A DNA stretch of 64,000 nt from Panopea generosa (lineage: Eukaryota; Mollusca; Bivalvia; Adapedonta; Hiatellidae), in the NCBI GenBank assembly GCA_029582155.1, contig CM055900.1, positions 76,986,731 to 77,050,730 on the forward strand, read 5' to 3'. Below, in pieces: positions 1 to 11,797 of this stretch (positions within the stretch are counted from its first letter, which is position 1; every line of letters begins with the position of its first letter). A program made the translations under genes and the position numbers. The notes beneath the pieces are model-generated. The model saw nothing but the letters and a program-made list of their open reading frames with translations, searched no databases and was not told where the DNA came from.

Positions 1-716
1 CTACACTAAATTCACCTACACTGTACATTCACCTACACTTACATTCACCAACACTGTACATTCACCTACACTGTACATTCACCTACACTGTACATTCACC
101 TACACCATACCTTCACTTACACTGTACATTCATCTACATCATACAACACTTACACAGTACAACACCTACACTGTACATTCACCTACACTGTACATTCATC
201 TACACTTATACATTCATCTTCACTGTACATTCACCTACACTGTACATTCACCTACACTGTACATTCACCTACACTGTACCTTCACTTACACTGTACATTC
301 ATCTTCATCGTACAACACTTACACAGTACAACACCTACACTGTACATTCACCTACACCATACCTTCACTTACACTGTACATTCATCTACATCGTACAACA
401 CTTACACAGTACAACACCTACACTGTACATTCACCTACACTGTACATTCACCTACACCATACCTTCACTTACACTGTACATTCATCTACATCATACAACA
501 CTTACACAGTACAACACCTACACTGTACATTCACCTATACTGTACATTCATCTACACTGTACATCACCTACACTGTACAACACCTACACTGTACATTCAC
601 CTACACTGTACATTCATCTACGCTGTACAGTCACCTACACTGCACATTCACCTACATTGTATATTCATCTACACTGTACAGTCACCTACATTGTACATTT
701 ACCTACATTTTACATT
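1..716. repeat. 17-bp tandem array (TGTACATTCACCTACAC type)
   Basis: Dozens of imperfect copies of a 17-base unit, TGTACATTCACCTACAC, fill the left edge of the window, so the array probably continues beyond it. A longer pattern of about 100 bases recurs, in which variant units (ACCATACCTTCACTT, CATCATACAACACTTACACAG) follow one another in the same order; this points to higher-order duplication. The last copies degenerate near 716. Confidence 0.93.
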
Positions 717-1422
717 CACAAAAAATTAATGGTCTTATAAAGATATATCTAACCAACAAAACAGTTTTGAAAATTTCATAAAAATCTTATTGATGTAAAA
801 TTATATCAATATCACATTGTGCTTAGTGTTGACATTTATCTTATCTGACTCCTTGTGATGTTTTTTATGTTTAGATAAGAGCTTATTTTAGGAACCATGT
901 ATGATATAAATGTATGAAAATGAAGATTTTTTGTACCCTCATGGTGTGTTACAATAAGCACAGTAGCTACTATGGTTTCTTTATAAGGGAATGCAATGTA
1001 CACGTGCTTGCATTATACATGTTATATGCGCTTGAAAAACATGCTGTAAAGCAAATACTTCCATAAAATAAATCACGCTATTTGAGTACAATTCAAAAAG
1101 CTTCAAAGCTCTTTTCATACATTTTTTAATTTTTCTAGCATTTTAAAAAATTTTTTTTTTTGATATGGCCTGAGGTAGTCATGTAACACCCTACTCAGTT
1201 CGAGATTGTACACCACACACCCAACCTCAGAAATAAACTCTGAAAACCCAGCGTGTCCAACTCCCTTTAAGAATTCTGTGAGAAAAAAATAATATATATT
1301 CTAAAAATGAAGTCCGTACAAGCAACCACTATTTTAGCTAATAAGGGTATATAGTTATACCCCAACCAACCATCACCTAATTATATCTGTCACAGATGTT
1401 CTACAGCAATATTTATCCCAAT
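717..1422. other. unassigned AT-rich sequence
   Basis: No exon or repeat is recognised. If the minus-strand exon at 1425-1625 is real, this stretch is the start of its first coding-side intron. Confidence 0.5.
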
Positions 1423-1424
1423 AC

Positions 1425-1625
1425 CTGGTTATGTTGCATCACCATGGCAGTCACTGACAGTTCTGCACCGCTGTTTTGTTCCGCGGCCTGTAGTTTAGCG
1501 ATCATCCATTCTATGGCTGCCTGTTTTGTGTTGACCGCAAACTCCAATACAACCAGGGCCTCGAAGTCCATGTCGGTGTTTAAAGACCTTGTCAATCCTC
1601 CTAAATTGACCTCGACCTCCTCCAT
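1425..1625 (-). CDS. first coding exon of an unrecognised gene (67 codons, 5' part only)
   Basis: Seen: an ATG at 1625-1623 in the strong context CCACCATGG opens 67 codons, from MEEVEVNLGG to VMQHNQ. They end exactly at a CAG|GTATTG donor with the GT at 1424-1423. Read through, the frame stops three codons later, so the donor is the natural exon end, and the intron is phase 0. The exon is clearly richer in G+C than the surrounding AT-rich sequence, and the peptide is acidic and helix-forming (ALVVLEFAVNTKQAAIEWMI), as in a soluble helical-repeat or coiled-coil protein. Nothing identifies a family. The rest of the gene must lie at lower coordinates, beyond the 17-bp array and probably outside the window. 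A chance ORF is the alternative; Kozak context, donor and composition together argue against it. Confidence 0.5.
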
Positions 1626-2086
1626 GGTGGTTACTATGGTTACCCGCTAATGACAGACAGCTGAGAAACAGTTTTATTTTAGTCACAGGATTTGTCTCAC
1701 ATCACTGGATAAGATTCTGAAAATATAAAGTAGTGGTAACATGACTTTTTTTGTAGCTACAGTAAACTGAGGATCTTACATGAGTGATCATTCATAATTG
1801 AATTTATAAAACGAGGTCGCAAAAGTATATTATGGGAGACTCTTTCCAACGAATTTAATAAGTGCATGAATGCTATATTCTTTTTATCACATTACTTATG
1901 GTAAATTTACCATTTATTAAACAGATCAACTCTATAAGGACAAATTATTAGTTTCCGTCAATCTCCTTATAATGTAACGTTTCAAAATAACATCATTTTA
2001 CCAAATACCAAGACAAATCCACCGTCATTCATATATTCAGGCAAAAAGGAAAGTACTCTTGTATTTTAAGTATGAGAGCCGAGTTG
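1626..2086. other. unassigned sequence, possible 5'UTR or promoter of the 1425-1625 exon
   Basis: This lies immediately upstream (minus-strand sense) of the ATG at 1625. The first about 60 bases are moderately GC-rich and could be 5'UTR. No TATA box or splice acceptor can be assigned with confidence. Confidence 0.3.
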
Positions 2087-2087
2087 A

Positions 2088-2276
2088 AAACACCATCCCT
2101 GATTAAAGTTTTTCACTATCCCTGATTAACAAATAGTTTCACCAACCCTGATTAACAAATAGTTTTTCACCAACCCTGATTAACAAATAGTTTTGTCACC
2201 ATCCCTGATTAACAAATAGTTTTTCACCATCCCTGATTAAAATATAATTTTCACCATCCCTGATTGAAATATAATT
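2088..2276. repeat. minisatellite, about 28 bp, 6-7 copies
   Basis: Copies of CACCATCCCTGATTAA followed by CAAATAGTTTTT repeat head to tail. The last two units diverge to AATATAATTTT. Confidence 0.9.
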
Positions 2277-2794
2277 TTTCCAGTTACCTGCAGAAGGACG
2301 GTGGTTCTACTCAGTGTGATGTCGTCCTCCACCAGTAACACTGGATATGTTACATATAACCAGAAAAATGTTGAAAATGGAGTTAAACCCAATTCAAAAA
2401 AAAAATTAATAGTAATGGCCATTCAGATAATATTGTATACATAACATATGTATCTCATTCATTTTTTTCTCTATTCATAAATTTTTTTTTATTGTTATTA
2501 GCTGAAAAGATTTTCTTTTATAATAAATCACATTACAAAAAGACGAAAATTAATAAACATTACATAATTGTAAAAATTGGACAGGTTTTATCATATAACA
2601 TTTTTTCATAAAAGTAGAAGTGTGTTCAAAGAACACCTGTGTTCTCTACGCCAACCCCACGTCAACTACATTGTCACGTTAAAAGTATCAGATAATAGCG
2701 ATAAACAACTAAACCTTAAAACTATCAGTGATTTGGTTTACCACCATTAATGTCAGAAATAAATAAATAAAGCCAACTGCATGAAGCACATTCT

Positions 2795-2992
2795 TCATAT
2801 GCAGCACATTGTAGAGTATTGGACCCAAGATGGGAGGGCCATGGGTTCAATCCTCCGCCATGACTAAGTGTGGTGTCCGTGATTAAGGCACTTTATCTAC
2901 ATATGCTTAGTACCGGTCCTACCCAGGAAGTCTGTGAGTGTTATCTGTCTATGTTTCTCAATCAAGGCAAAATAAATAAGCTTAGTACAAGT
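2795..2992 (+). mobile_element. tRNA-derived SINE, family A
   Basis: The head carries a B-box-like GGGTTCAATCCTC, followed by the family body (GTGTGGTGTCC, ATATGCTTAGTAC, CCCAGGAAG) and the tail AAATAAATAAGCTTA. The same head, body and tail order recurs at 7478, 16820, 34248 and 37489, with fragments at 46240 and 61430 (minus). Confidence 0.8.
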
Positions 2993-3177
2993 ATTATTCT
3001 TATCTAAATACGAGGGTAAGAGGTCCAACCATTCACCAGTAACAGATTGGAAATACTTTTTTATCGTCTGTAAGCTCTTGATTTCATAAAATGACACTAT
3101 ATATTTATTTATTATTTTTCTATTTTTATGCCACCATGACCTTGGACCGAATGACCCCAAAAAGCAATGGCTCCCAG

Positions 3178-3560
3178 TAGACCTGTATACTCCTCATGAG
3201 CAATTAGGTCCCTACAAAGTTTCAAACCAAACATTAAACTCAGAAGTGTACAACCAGACATTGTGACCTTGACTTTGAACCAAAACTCACTACACTTCCA
3301 TTACTCTTCATTACAAAAGTACTTGCAAAGTTTCATACCAAACATTGAACTCAGAAGCGTACAACCAGACATTGTGACCTTGACTTTGAACCAAAAATCA
3401 CTACACTTTCATTACTCTTCATTACAAAAGTACTTGCAAAGTTTCATACCAAACATTGAACTCAGAAGCGTATAACCAGACATTGTGACCTTGACTTTGA
3501 ACCAAAAATCACTACACTTCCATTACTCTTCATTACAAAGGTACTTGCAAAGTTTCTTAA
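3178..3560. repeat. 111-bp tandem repeat, about 3.3 copies
   Basis: The marker TTGTGACCTTGACTTTGAAC occurs at about 3261, 3372 and 3483, exactly 111 bases apart. Because 111 is divisible by 3, a 70-codon open frame runs through it; there is no sign that this is coding. Confidence 0.92.
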
Positions 3561-3613
3561 TCTTATCTTAAAGTTTTTCGTCAGAAACCATCTGATTTGA
3601 CCATTTACTTCAT

Positions 3614-3665
3614 ATGGCCAGATTAGCTCAGTCGGTAGAGCGTCTGGCAGCCACTGAGATGTCTG
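3614..3665 (+). mobile_element. SINE family B head fragment
   Basis: The tRNA-like A-box region AGATTAGCTCAGTCGGTAGA is followed by GCGTCTGGC, matching the head of the full-length family B copies at 14122 and 43723. The SINE body is absent. It does not fold into a complete tRNA. Confidence 0.6.
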
Positions 3666-3978
3666 TATGACCAGTCAATAGAACAGCAAACACTGTTGTA
3701 CATGTAGTAACCCAACTCAGGTTGTTCATCCATCCACTGGTTACAAAATATACCCATCATGCTACAACACAGTCATGCTACAGTGCAGTTTGATCACCAT
3801 TACACTGTATTAACCCTGCTCTGCTGTACCTTTTAATACCCTGTACATGATCCAGAACAAAGTTTTGTCTAGATTAGCCTGTGTGTGCTTAGTACATGTA
3901 GCCTGTATAAGGAAAATAGGCATACTCTACATGTATGCATACATTGTGCTGAGGACACACATACCCTGTGTATGTTAA

Positions 3979-5673
3979 ACAAGAGGCCCAAGAGGGCCTG
4001 AGGACGCTCTACTGACTAATAGTTGCCATAGCACTTTTTGAAATTCTACTATGCAATAGAAACATCAGGGCGGGATCATTTTTAACTCTAGGGACACCAT
4101 TTACACAAATCTAACAAAACTATAGTTGGTCATCATTACTACATAAACATTTTGAAAATCTGTTGGACCGTTCATGAGAAAAAGACTTTTTAAGTTTTGG
4201 ACTATTTTTAGTAGCGGTGGCCATCTTTAATTTTAGATAGAAAAAATAAATCTTTTGTATAGTCTCCTATGCAATAGAAACATCCATGTGAAGTTTCAGT
4301 TTAATTGGCTTAGTGGTTTCAGAATAAATGGGAAAAAAAGAGAATTTTCTGTTTTCCCATTGTATCTCTATGTAAAATTCTAAGTCCCCTTACAGGGCCC
4401 CTATATATCTTAACCCCTAAATTCTTATCTGCAATCAAACCCCTACACTTAGGGATAATTTATATCAAATATGTACAAATCTGACATACCGGTTCTTAAG
4501 AAAACAATTTTACTAATTCCCAATTTGTACCCTTTTGGGGCCCCTCCTGACCCCTTAAGACATAGGAACCCAGTCATTTTTACAAATCTTAACCGCCTTT
4601 ACCTAACAATGCTTTAGTGAAGATATAGGCAAAATTATTTCCATTTAAAAAAAAAAAAAAAAAAATTATATTGACATGTGTCCCCTTTTTGAACTCTCGG
4701 GGCAGGGTCATTTTTTACCCTAGGGACACCATTTGAACAAACCTAACAGAACTATAGGTGGTCATCATTACTACATAAACATTTTGAAAATCTGTTGGGC
4801 CGTTCATGAGAAGAAGATTTTTTAAGTTTTGGACTATTTTTAGTAATGGTGGCCATCTTGAATTTCAGATCGAAAAAAAAATTCTTCTGTATAGTCTCTT
4901 ATGCAATAGAAACACCCATGTGAAGTTTCAGTCTAATTGGCCTAGTGGTTTAAGAACAGATGAAAGAAAAAGAGAATTTTCTGTTATCCCATAGTATCCC
5001 TATGTAAAATTCTAAGTTCCCTTACAGGGCCCCTATAAATTTTAGCCCCTACATTCTTATCTGCAATGAAACCCCTACACATAGGGATAATCTATGCAAA
5101 ATATGAACAAATCTGACATACCGGTTCTTAAGAAAACGAATTTAGTTATTCCCAATTTTTATCCTTTTGGGGCCCCTCCTGACCCCTTAAGACAGTGAAA
5201 CCGAGGCATTTTTACAAATCTGAACCTCCTTCACTAAACAATGCTTCTGTGAACATATAGGCAAAATCATTTCCATTTTAAAAAAAAAAAAATATTATAA
5301 TGAAATGTGTCCCCTAATTGAACCCTCGGGGCGGGGTCATATTTAACCCTAGGGACACCATTTGAACAAATCTAACAAACCTATAGTTGGTCATCATTAC
5401 TACATAAACATTTTGAAAATCTGTTGGGCCGTTCATGAGAAGAAGATTTTTTAAGTTTTGGACTATTTTTAGTAACAGTGGCCATCTTGAATTTCAGATC
5501 GAAAAAAAAATTCTTCTGTATAGTCTCCTATGCAATAGAAACACCCATGTGAAGTTTCAGTTTAATTGGCCCAGTAATTTCAGAGAAAGTGCTACCAACA
5601 GACAACAGACGACAGACGACAGACAACGCGCCATCGCATAAGCACTTCTGGCCTTTGGCCAGTAGAGCTAAAA
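3979..5673. mobile_element. inserted repeat, family C: starts CAAGAGGCCCAAGAGGGCC, ends AGTAGAGCTAAAA
   Basis: The insert begins with CAAGAGGCCCAAGAGGGCC and ends with GGCCTTTGGCCAGTAGAGCT then AAAA. Inside are three imperfect direct copies of a block of about 630 bases, recognisable by GGGGTCAT..TTAACCCTAGGGACACC near 4060, 4700 and 5330, each followed by GTTCATGAGAAGAAGATTTT and CCTTACAGGGCCCC. No transposase or long ORF is present, so it is probably non-autonomous; the class is unknown. A related fragment lies at 10736-10960, and a lone left end may lie at 29503. Confidence 0.7.
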
Positions 5674-5704
5674 AGGACATACATGATACCCTGTGTATGT
5701 TAAA

Positions 5705-6363
5705 ACTAGAGCTATCACTGAAGGTGATGAATACCCCCGAACGCCACCATGACAGAAAATGGTTTACCATTGTATGAAGTTTTATTAAATTATATCCAAT
5801 AGTTTTAAAGTTATGCTCCAGACAAGGGAAATATATCAAAGGGCAATAACTCTGTAATTAGCAAGAATAGAGTTATGTTTCCTGTACACTGCACTTCCTC
5901 TCATTATATTCTACCATTGTATGAAGTTTGATGAAATTCCATCCAGTACTTTAAAAGTAATGCTCCGGACAAGTGAAATATATCAAAGGGCAATAACTCT
6001 GTAATAAGCAAGAATAGAGTTATGTTTCTTGTACACTGCACTTCCTCTCATTATATTCTACCATTGTATGAAGCTTGATGAAATTCCATCCAGTACTTTT
6101 CAAGTTATGCTCCGGACAAGAAAAAAAATCAAAGGGCAATAACTCTGTAATTAGCAAGAATAGAGTTATGTTTCTTGTACACTGCACTTCCTCTCATTAT
6201 ATTCTACCATTGTATGACGTTTGATGAATTCCATCCAGTACTTTTCAAGTGATGCTCCGGACAAGGAAAATTGCAATGGACAGACCGACCGACCGACCGA
6301 CCGACCAACCACAGGGTGACTCCAATATACCCCCTCAAACTTCGTTTGTCCGGGGTATAATAA
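5705..6363. mobile_element. inserted repeat, family D, with internal 122-bp tandem copies
   Basis: The element starts with CTAGAGCTATCACTGAAGG and GATGAATACCCCCG and ends with AATATACCCCCTCAAAC ... CCGGGGTATAATAA. Internally about three head-to-tail copies of roughly 122 bases are marked by AAAGGGCAATAACTCTGTAA and TACACTGCACTTCCTCTC. A (GACC)n run sits at 6281-6305. The AATACCCCCG / CGGGGTATA ends hint at short terminal inversions. No coding capacity is seen. Confidence 0.7.
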
Positions 6364-6800
6364 CACACGCATACCCTGTGTATGTAAAAAAGGGACATGC
6401 ACACCCTGTGTATGGTAAAAAAGGGACATGCATACCATGCGTATGTTCAAAAGGGATATGCATACCCTGTGTATGTAAAAAAAGGGGACATGCACACCCT
6501 GTGTATGTTAAAAGGGACATCATGCATACATTGTGTATGTTAAAACGGACATCATGTATACCCTGTGAATCGTTAAATCACATGCATGTTATGTGTGTGT
6601 TACAGGGACATACATACTCTGTGTAACCTGTTCCTGCAAAAATTAAAGTGACACCCATACCCTGTGAATGATAATGGGACAATTGTATGTTAAAGGTACA
6701 TACATAAGCTGTTCCTGTAGTCACAGGCAACCATACCCTGTATATGAGAGACAATTACATACTCTGTGTATGTTAAGGGACAACCATACCCTTCCTTTGA

Positions 6801-7477
6801 TGTTTATGGGCCAATTGCGCTTATTACAGACTGTACATGCCACGCCCTTTTTGTGAGTGAACAGAAGTAAAGGTGAAAGGTCATAAAAATCACAGATATA
6901 TTTGAGATTATAAATGAGATTATTCAATTTATTGGAGATTTATACAGTTTTATACAAATCATTGTTTTATTTCTTATATTGTACGACTGAATACCAATGA
7001 GATTTTGGCATGTTTATAAATGGGTAGATCCATTGGGGATGATAGGATTTGGTTGATTGTTTCTCTGATATTACAGTGGAATATTTGCAAGTTTATGCCT
7101 TATCAAAATTATTTATATGCAGCGGGCTAGGGAATACAGATCTGCAAACCACCTTAATGTTAAAGGGACATATTACACACCCTTTATAATTATGTTAACG
7201 GGACAGATAGGGACATACCTATCCCATGTATAAAAAGGAATGACCAACTTTAAATCAGCAATAAACCTCAGAAATGAAGCTGAACAGATGATGCCGACTA
7301 CAAATTGAGGATATATAGCAGGATTATATATTTATAATATGACAGACGTCAATAACAGGCAGACACGTATCAGGATTATAATCATAATCTCATCCTGGCG
7401 AAGAAAAATACATCTCATGTTGGCTGGCTCACGCCAAGCTAAAAAAAAGCACATAACACATTTATGTCAATAAACAT
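6801..7477. other. unassigned sequence
   Basis: AT-rich with a few decayed copies of the 30-bp unit (GGGACATACCTATCCC near 7210). No gene was recognised. Confidence 0.5.
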
Positions 7478-7650
7478 TGTGGTCCAGTGGTAGAGCATCA
7501 AAACCATGACCAGAGGGTCATGGGTCCGATACTCTGCCACAGCTATGTGTGGTGTCCATTAGCAAGATTTGCTTAGTGCCTAAGTTTTACTCAGGAAGAC
7601 TTTCAGCATGATTTGTTTCAAAATCTAAGTAAGATAAATAAGTTTAAACT
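7478..7650 (+). mobile_element. tRNA-derived SINE, family A
   Basis: The head GTGGTCCAGTGGTAGAGC and B-box-like GGGTCATGGGTCCGATACTC are followed by GTGTGGTGTCC and TGCTTAGTGCC. The copy ends in AAGATAAATAAGTTTAAA. It is nearly full length. Confidence 0.82.
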
Positions 7651-8035
7651 AAAACCTAACAGACATTACAGTAACAGCAGAGGGTGAACACCCAAAGATA
7701 AATAAAACAAAGTACAAGAATGTATCAGTAATTCTAGTCCAATGATTATATGAGTAGACAGGCATTGACACCTATATCAGTAGTTGCACATATCAAATAT
7801 CCTAATTACAAAGTGATGGTAAACAATCTAATTCAGGGTTAGAAGATAATGATAACAGTGAAAAATACCTGTTGTAGATAAACTTTGATATGTCCCACTT
7901 CAACTATGGTATGTAACCATCTATACATACACACTCATTCAAACACCATATAATAGTCAGTACTGTATATGTGAGGTCGTGGAAGGGAGTGGAGTGTGTA
8001 TTGGATTTTGATTGCTTCTGTACTTCTGTGTATAA

Positions 8036-8118
8036 GTTACAAGTTATATGGTTATAAGTTAGAAGTTATATGGTTATAAGTTAGAAGTTATATGGTTATA
8101 AGTTAAAAGTTATATGTT
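8036..8118. repeat. 22-bp minisatellite, about 4 copies
   Basis: GTTATATGGTTATAAGTTAG is repeated head to tail. Confidence 0.88.
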
Positions 8119-8349
8119 TTTTTCTAACTGTCTAAGATGTTGATCTACTATCACGTTCTGTGACTGACTTCATCGGCTGAGGAAGTAGGTCAACATCTAC
8201 TGGCGGTCATGATATATTCTATACATGTAAAATGGAATGTTCTATTTTGAAAAATCTGAGCGATTTTACTGACTGATAAAGTTACTAAGGAGACAACATC
8301 TAATTATCGTTACAATCACAGCAACAAACACAGGGTGTCACATGACATA

Positions 8350-8460
8350 TGTGTAAATTGTTTTTGAGAGGCCATTGAGTCAGATTGGGGATCAACCCTG
8401 CAACCTCCTGCATGAGCGACCAACACTCTATCCACTGCACTACTGCCCAGCATTTTGATA
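8350..8460 (-). mobile_element. tRNA-like SINE head, family E
   Basis: Read on the minus strand, GCAGTAGTGCAGTGGATAGA and GCAGGGTTGATCCCC resemble tRNA A and B boxes. A second minus-strand copy lies at 9110-9190, and diverged relatives are at 18276-18330 and 63481-63570. Only the head region is clear. Confidence 0.55.
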
Positions 8461-8630
8461 AAATATATTGTTTAGTTCTGTATTTCTTGCAGTTGATAAA
8501 TTAAAATAAAAAAAAAGCTTTTTTCTTTTCTTTTTTTTTTTTACGATATTTTAGTAGTTCTACCTAAGGCACAACTAGGTCATGAGATTTGATTCATACC
8601 GGTAATTGGTGTAAAATAAATAATTCACAG

Positions 8631-8861
8631 TTAAGGCCATAATATATTAAATGCTAGATTGTCATCCCCACCCGCCCTGTAATTTCCATGCCGTACCAAC
8701 CCTTTTAATTTTCATAAAAAAAAAATAATAAAAAAAAAATATATAAGAATATAAATATATAAAAAAAAACATCAAAAAATTTAAAAATAAAATCCTCCTG
8801 CCCTCCCAGTTTTTAAGAAAAATTTGGATGATATTCTAGCAATTAATTTATAACAGCCTAA
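8631..8861. mobile_element. MITE 1, with terminal inverted repeats of about 38 bp
   Basis: The left end TTAAGGCCATAATATATTAA then ATGCTAGATTGTCATCC is the imperfect reverse complement of the right end GGATGATATTCTAGC then AATTAATTTATAACAGCCTA. The core is A-rich with a CCTCCTGCCCTCCC tract. Truncated relatives occur at 18449-18625 (left part) and 21812-21887 (right part). There is no ORF, and the target-site duplication is unclear. Confidence 0.8.
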
Positions 8862-9104
8862 TACTAAACCATGCTGAATAATTGATACTGTAGGAAAGAA
8901 ACCAGATAATTGCCAATGTGGGAAATGGTCAGTCACTGTTCCTTATTCCATTGTGTTGAAACAGGTATTTCAACACTCAACAGTGAGTGACCGATCATAA
9001 ACTATTTATACTAATTGATTCATCATATACGCTCAAGTACCAGTAAGCTAAGAGCTTATACACACAGCTCAATCTCTGACTATTTCCTGGTTAGAACCAA
9101 TACT

Positions 9105-9190
9105 GAGAGTAGTTTTTGACAGGCCATTGGATCGAGCCTGCAACCTCTGGCATGAGTGACAAACACTCTACTTTACTGCTGCCACACTAA
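9105..9190 (-). mobile_element. tRNA-like SINE head, family E (fragment)
   Basis: AGGCCATTGGATCGAGCCTG then CAACCTCTGGCATGAGTGAC parallels the copy at 8370-8440 and has the same orientation. Confidence 0.5.
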
Positions 9191-9364
9191 GTCTTTTTTT
9201 TTGTTCTCAGACTGCAGGACACTTGCTTTATACCAAAGCAATCAGAGTTTGAATTCACCCTTATTACATTGGAGAAGCAAGGGTGTTCACCCATTCACAG
9301 ACAAAATAGATTGCACACTTCTTCCTACATCAAGACCTCACCAACACATCATGCCATCGACAGT

Positions 9365-9700
9365 GATTTATATCAGCTATAATTGTATTGAATTGTATTG
9401 TATGGTGTTTAATGTCACTTTCAACAATGTATCTCAATGTTTAATGCATGAGGCAGTATTCTAAGCACTGACATACTGGAGTATCATGCCACAGACTAGC
9501 AGTATAATACCCCATCAACACACATTATACTGGCCCAGACCAGAGACATTAATTCACTGCATAGACCTAGAAATACACTCAAATTGCCGAGCACCAAGCC
9601 ACCGAAGCTACAATACTAGTACCATTTTGATATGACCCAGCCAATGGGATTGAACCCACACACTTCTACATGTGAGGACTGTGCATTCTATAGCTATTTT
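9365..9700 (-). mobile_element. tRNA-derived SINE, family F
   Basis: On the minus strand the head (GCTATAGAATGCACAGTCC ... GTGTGGGTTCAATCCC) carries A- and B-box-like segments. A body of about 240 bases follows, and then a tail of CAATACAATT-type short repeats (the TTGTATTGAATTGTATTGTA stretch at 9380-9402 on the plus strand). Tail structure and tRNA-like head support a SINE; only one copy is in the window. Confidence 0.55.
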
Positions 9701-10735
9701 TGTAATTCTTTTCCATAATCAACGCATCTTAAATATAAATTCATAACATATTTCAGTTTATCATCGTTTTCATCTCCATTAGAAAATATCCAAGTTGAAA
9801 CTGGTGAGTTTTTAATGAAAGTTTTGAAAGATGTCATAAACCAATGCACACAATCATGGGCCTCTCCTTTGATCACATCAGTCATGCCTTTTGGCACACC
9901 TGCATTTCACCAATAGAATAAATAGACTGGTCCAGGTGTAAAAATAAACAAGATAATGATTATATCATACCTGAAATACCGTTCAAAATAGACCAGTCCA
10001 ATACTGGGCACAGGTGAGAAAGGTAAAAATTATTTGCTTCACCTGCAGTTTATACAAGTGATTGGATAATATCAATGGACTGGATAGTTAAGCTTTGCTG
10101 CACTACACACTGATAAATCAACAGTTTGACACCCTGACACACATGTCATATTAACTTGACAAGTCCAGCATATTTTGGAGGGTTGGAGCTGATTTGGTGA
10201 CAGTGTAATAATATCCAATATGGCTGACAAGTGTTTTGATACAGGATATATCCCGCCAATGGAAGAAAACAATCAGTAAAACAACAAGCACCACAGTAAT
10301 TTTCAGTCAGTATGTACTGTATCTGGACACATGGGAATACCTGACAAAGACTTTGGATTATCATAGATCAACATTTTACAGGTAAGTGCTGGTTGTATGA
10401 TCACCATTGTGAGGTCATGCTTGTGTAGATCTATACCATTCACTTTAATCCCCCTCCCCGCCCCCCCCACCAACCACAGGGACTTTGATCACTGGAATGA
10501 AATTAAATGTGTGTCAATAGCTGCAGGGAGTAGTATTTACAATTGTATTGTGTACAGGAGTTAATTTAAACCATTGTTGAGAATTTCGTAAACAAAGGAT
10601 TGGTATCAAATGCAAAATCCCAAGAGAAATGAGAACACTCTACTGGCTTAAAGTGGGTATAATAGACTATAAGTATTTATGAAACCTGAAATGAACCTTT
10701 TTTAGAGGACCAACTTGAACCATTATGAAAAATAA
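9701..10735. other. unassigned sequence
   Basis: Short open frames on the minus strand here have no good start context, splice-site or composition support. A C-rich tract (CCCCCTCCCCGCCCCCCCCA type) lies at about 10450-10472. Confidence 0.5.
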
Positions 10736-10960
10736 GAAATTGACATTTTCCCCATGGTATCCCTATGTAAAATTTTAAGTTCCCTTACAGGGCCCCTATG
10801 CATTATAACTAGCAGCATAATTTATAAAAAATCAATCTCATATCTGATATTAACAAATTTGACAGAATGGTGCTTGAAAATAGATGACTGAAACTCTCAG
10901 TGTTTACACAGACCCATTAAGACAGTGGAACCCTAGGAGTCATTTTAACAAAATCTGAAA
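10736..10960 (+). repeat. fragment of family C repeat
   Basis: CCCATGGTATCCCTATGTAA then AATTTTAAGTTCCCTTACAG and GGCCCC match the block internal to the insertion at 3979-5673 (for example near 4990-5030). Flanking similarity decays after about 10940. Confidence 0.7.
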
Positions 10961-11394
10961 TCTTATTTAAAAAACAATGCATCTCAACTCAGTTCATGAT
11001 TAAAAAAATGTATCAATCCCCCAATATTCAGGTGCAGCATATACTTTGGGGTCTGGAAGTATATCTTCATACACTCATTCCTCAGGTTGCCTCCCCCAAT
11101 AATTAAAATGTCCTATGACCATGAACTTTAATATTACTTGATCACAGGAAGTGCATCGCCGGAAGTGATCAAAGTAACATTACGATAGCAGCAACACGGT
11201 GGCCTTCAGCAAGAGCTGCCTCACCATCGTGTATGACAAGTGTGTCCACATACAAACATAATTTATACTCGCAGAAAACGGATAGTATATCAACAATGCA
11301 AAATAAATGATTTACAATAAGTAGATATTTTACTTACCTAACTACCCTTTTTTGTGTTTCCATGTAATAGGAACCACACTATTAATTAATTTAG

Positions 11395-11797
11395 GCCTTA
11401 TGAATATGTTGTTTGTTTGAATATTTAGCATCGCTTTTTGACCATCATGGGCTAACAGGTGATCAGTTAATCTAACTGTCCTAGAAGGTTTAAATTTTTT
11501 GATTGATTCATTGAATATTTAGTGTCATTTTTATGCCATTAAAGGCTAACAGACGATCAATTATAATGACCACTGTTATTTAGGGATCTTGAAAGGTTAA
11601 CCAGTACTCAACACACCCCATCTCCGCAAGTAACTGATAACTTTCCCACTTAAATCAGCGGTGAGATATGAATGATTATGAGACGCAATGTTGTATATCA
11701 ACCATCACAGAGATTTTGGCCGGGATGGGATTCAAACTCATGAACCCTGGACTGATAGTCAGACGAGGTACCGGGCGAGCTAATCGGGCCCAGCCTC
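11395..11797 (-). mobile_element. SINE family B with a duplicated 3' tail
   Basis: The minus-strand order is the head GGGCCCGATTAGCTC with B-box-like GAGTTTGAATCCC, the body (GTTGATATAC, GGGAAAGTTATCAGTTACTT, GGAGATGGGGTGTGTTG, GGTTAACC) and then the tail. The tail (GATCGTCTGTTAGCC ... AATATT) is present twice, at 11512-11620 and again, more diverged, at 11406-11500. The element ends about 130 bases before the LRR-gene acceptor, inside its presumed intron. Confidence 0.8.

Larger units (their letters stand above)
3880..6800. repeat. about 30-bp minisatellite (CATACCCTGTGTATGTTAAA), split by two insertions
   Basis: Units resembling GGGACATGCATACCCTGTGTATGTTAAAA occur as short blocks at 3880-3978 and 5674-5704 and as a longer block of about a dozen degenerate copies from 6364 to about 6800. 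The blocks are separated by unrelated repeat elements (3979-5673 and 5705-6363), so one original array appears to have been opened twice. A 125-codon chance frame crosses the last block. Confidence 0.85.

Noticed and set aside
3263..3475. 70-codon repeat peptide
   Set aside because: Produced by the 111-bp tandem repeat and begins at a non-ATG codon.
3614..3665. Genuine tRNA gene
   Set aside because: Only the D-arm half matches a tRNA; no anticodon or T arm pairing follows, and the same head belongs to SINE family B.
6249..6626. 125-codon Cys/His-rich frame (HAHPVYVKK repeats)
   Set aside because: It crosses the end of a family D insertion and the 30-bp minisatellite; composition follows the repeat.
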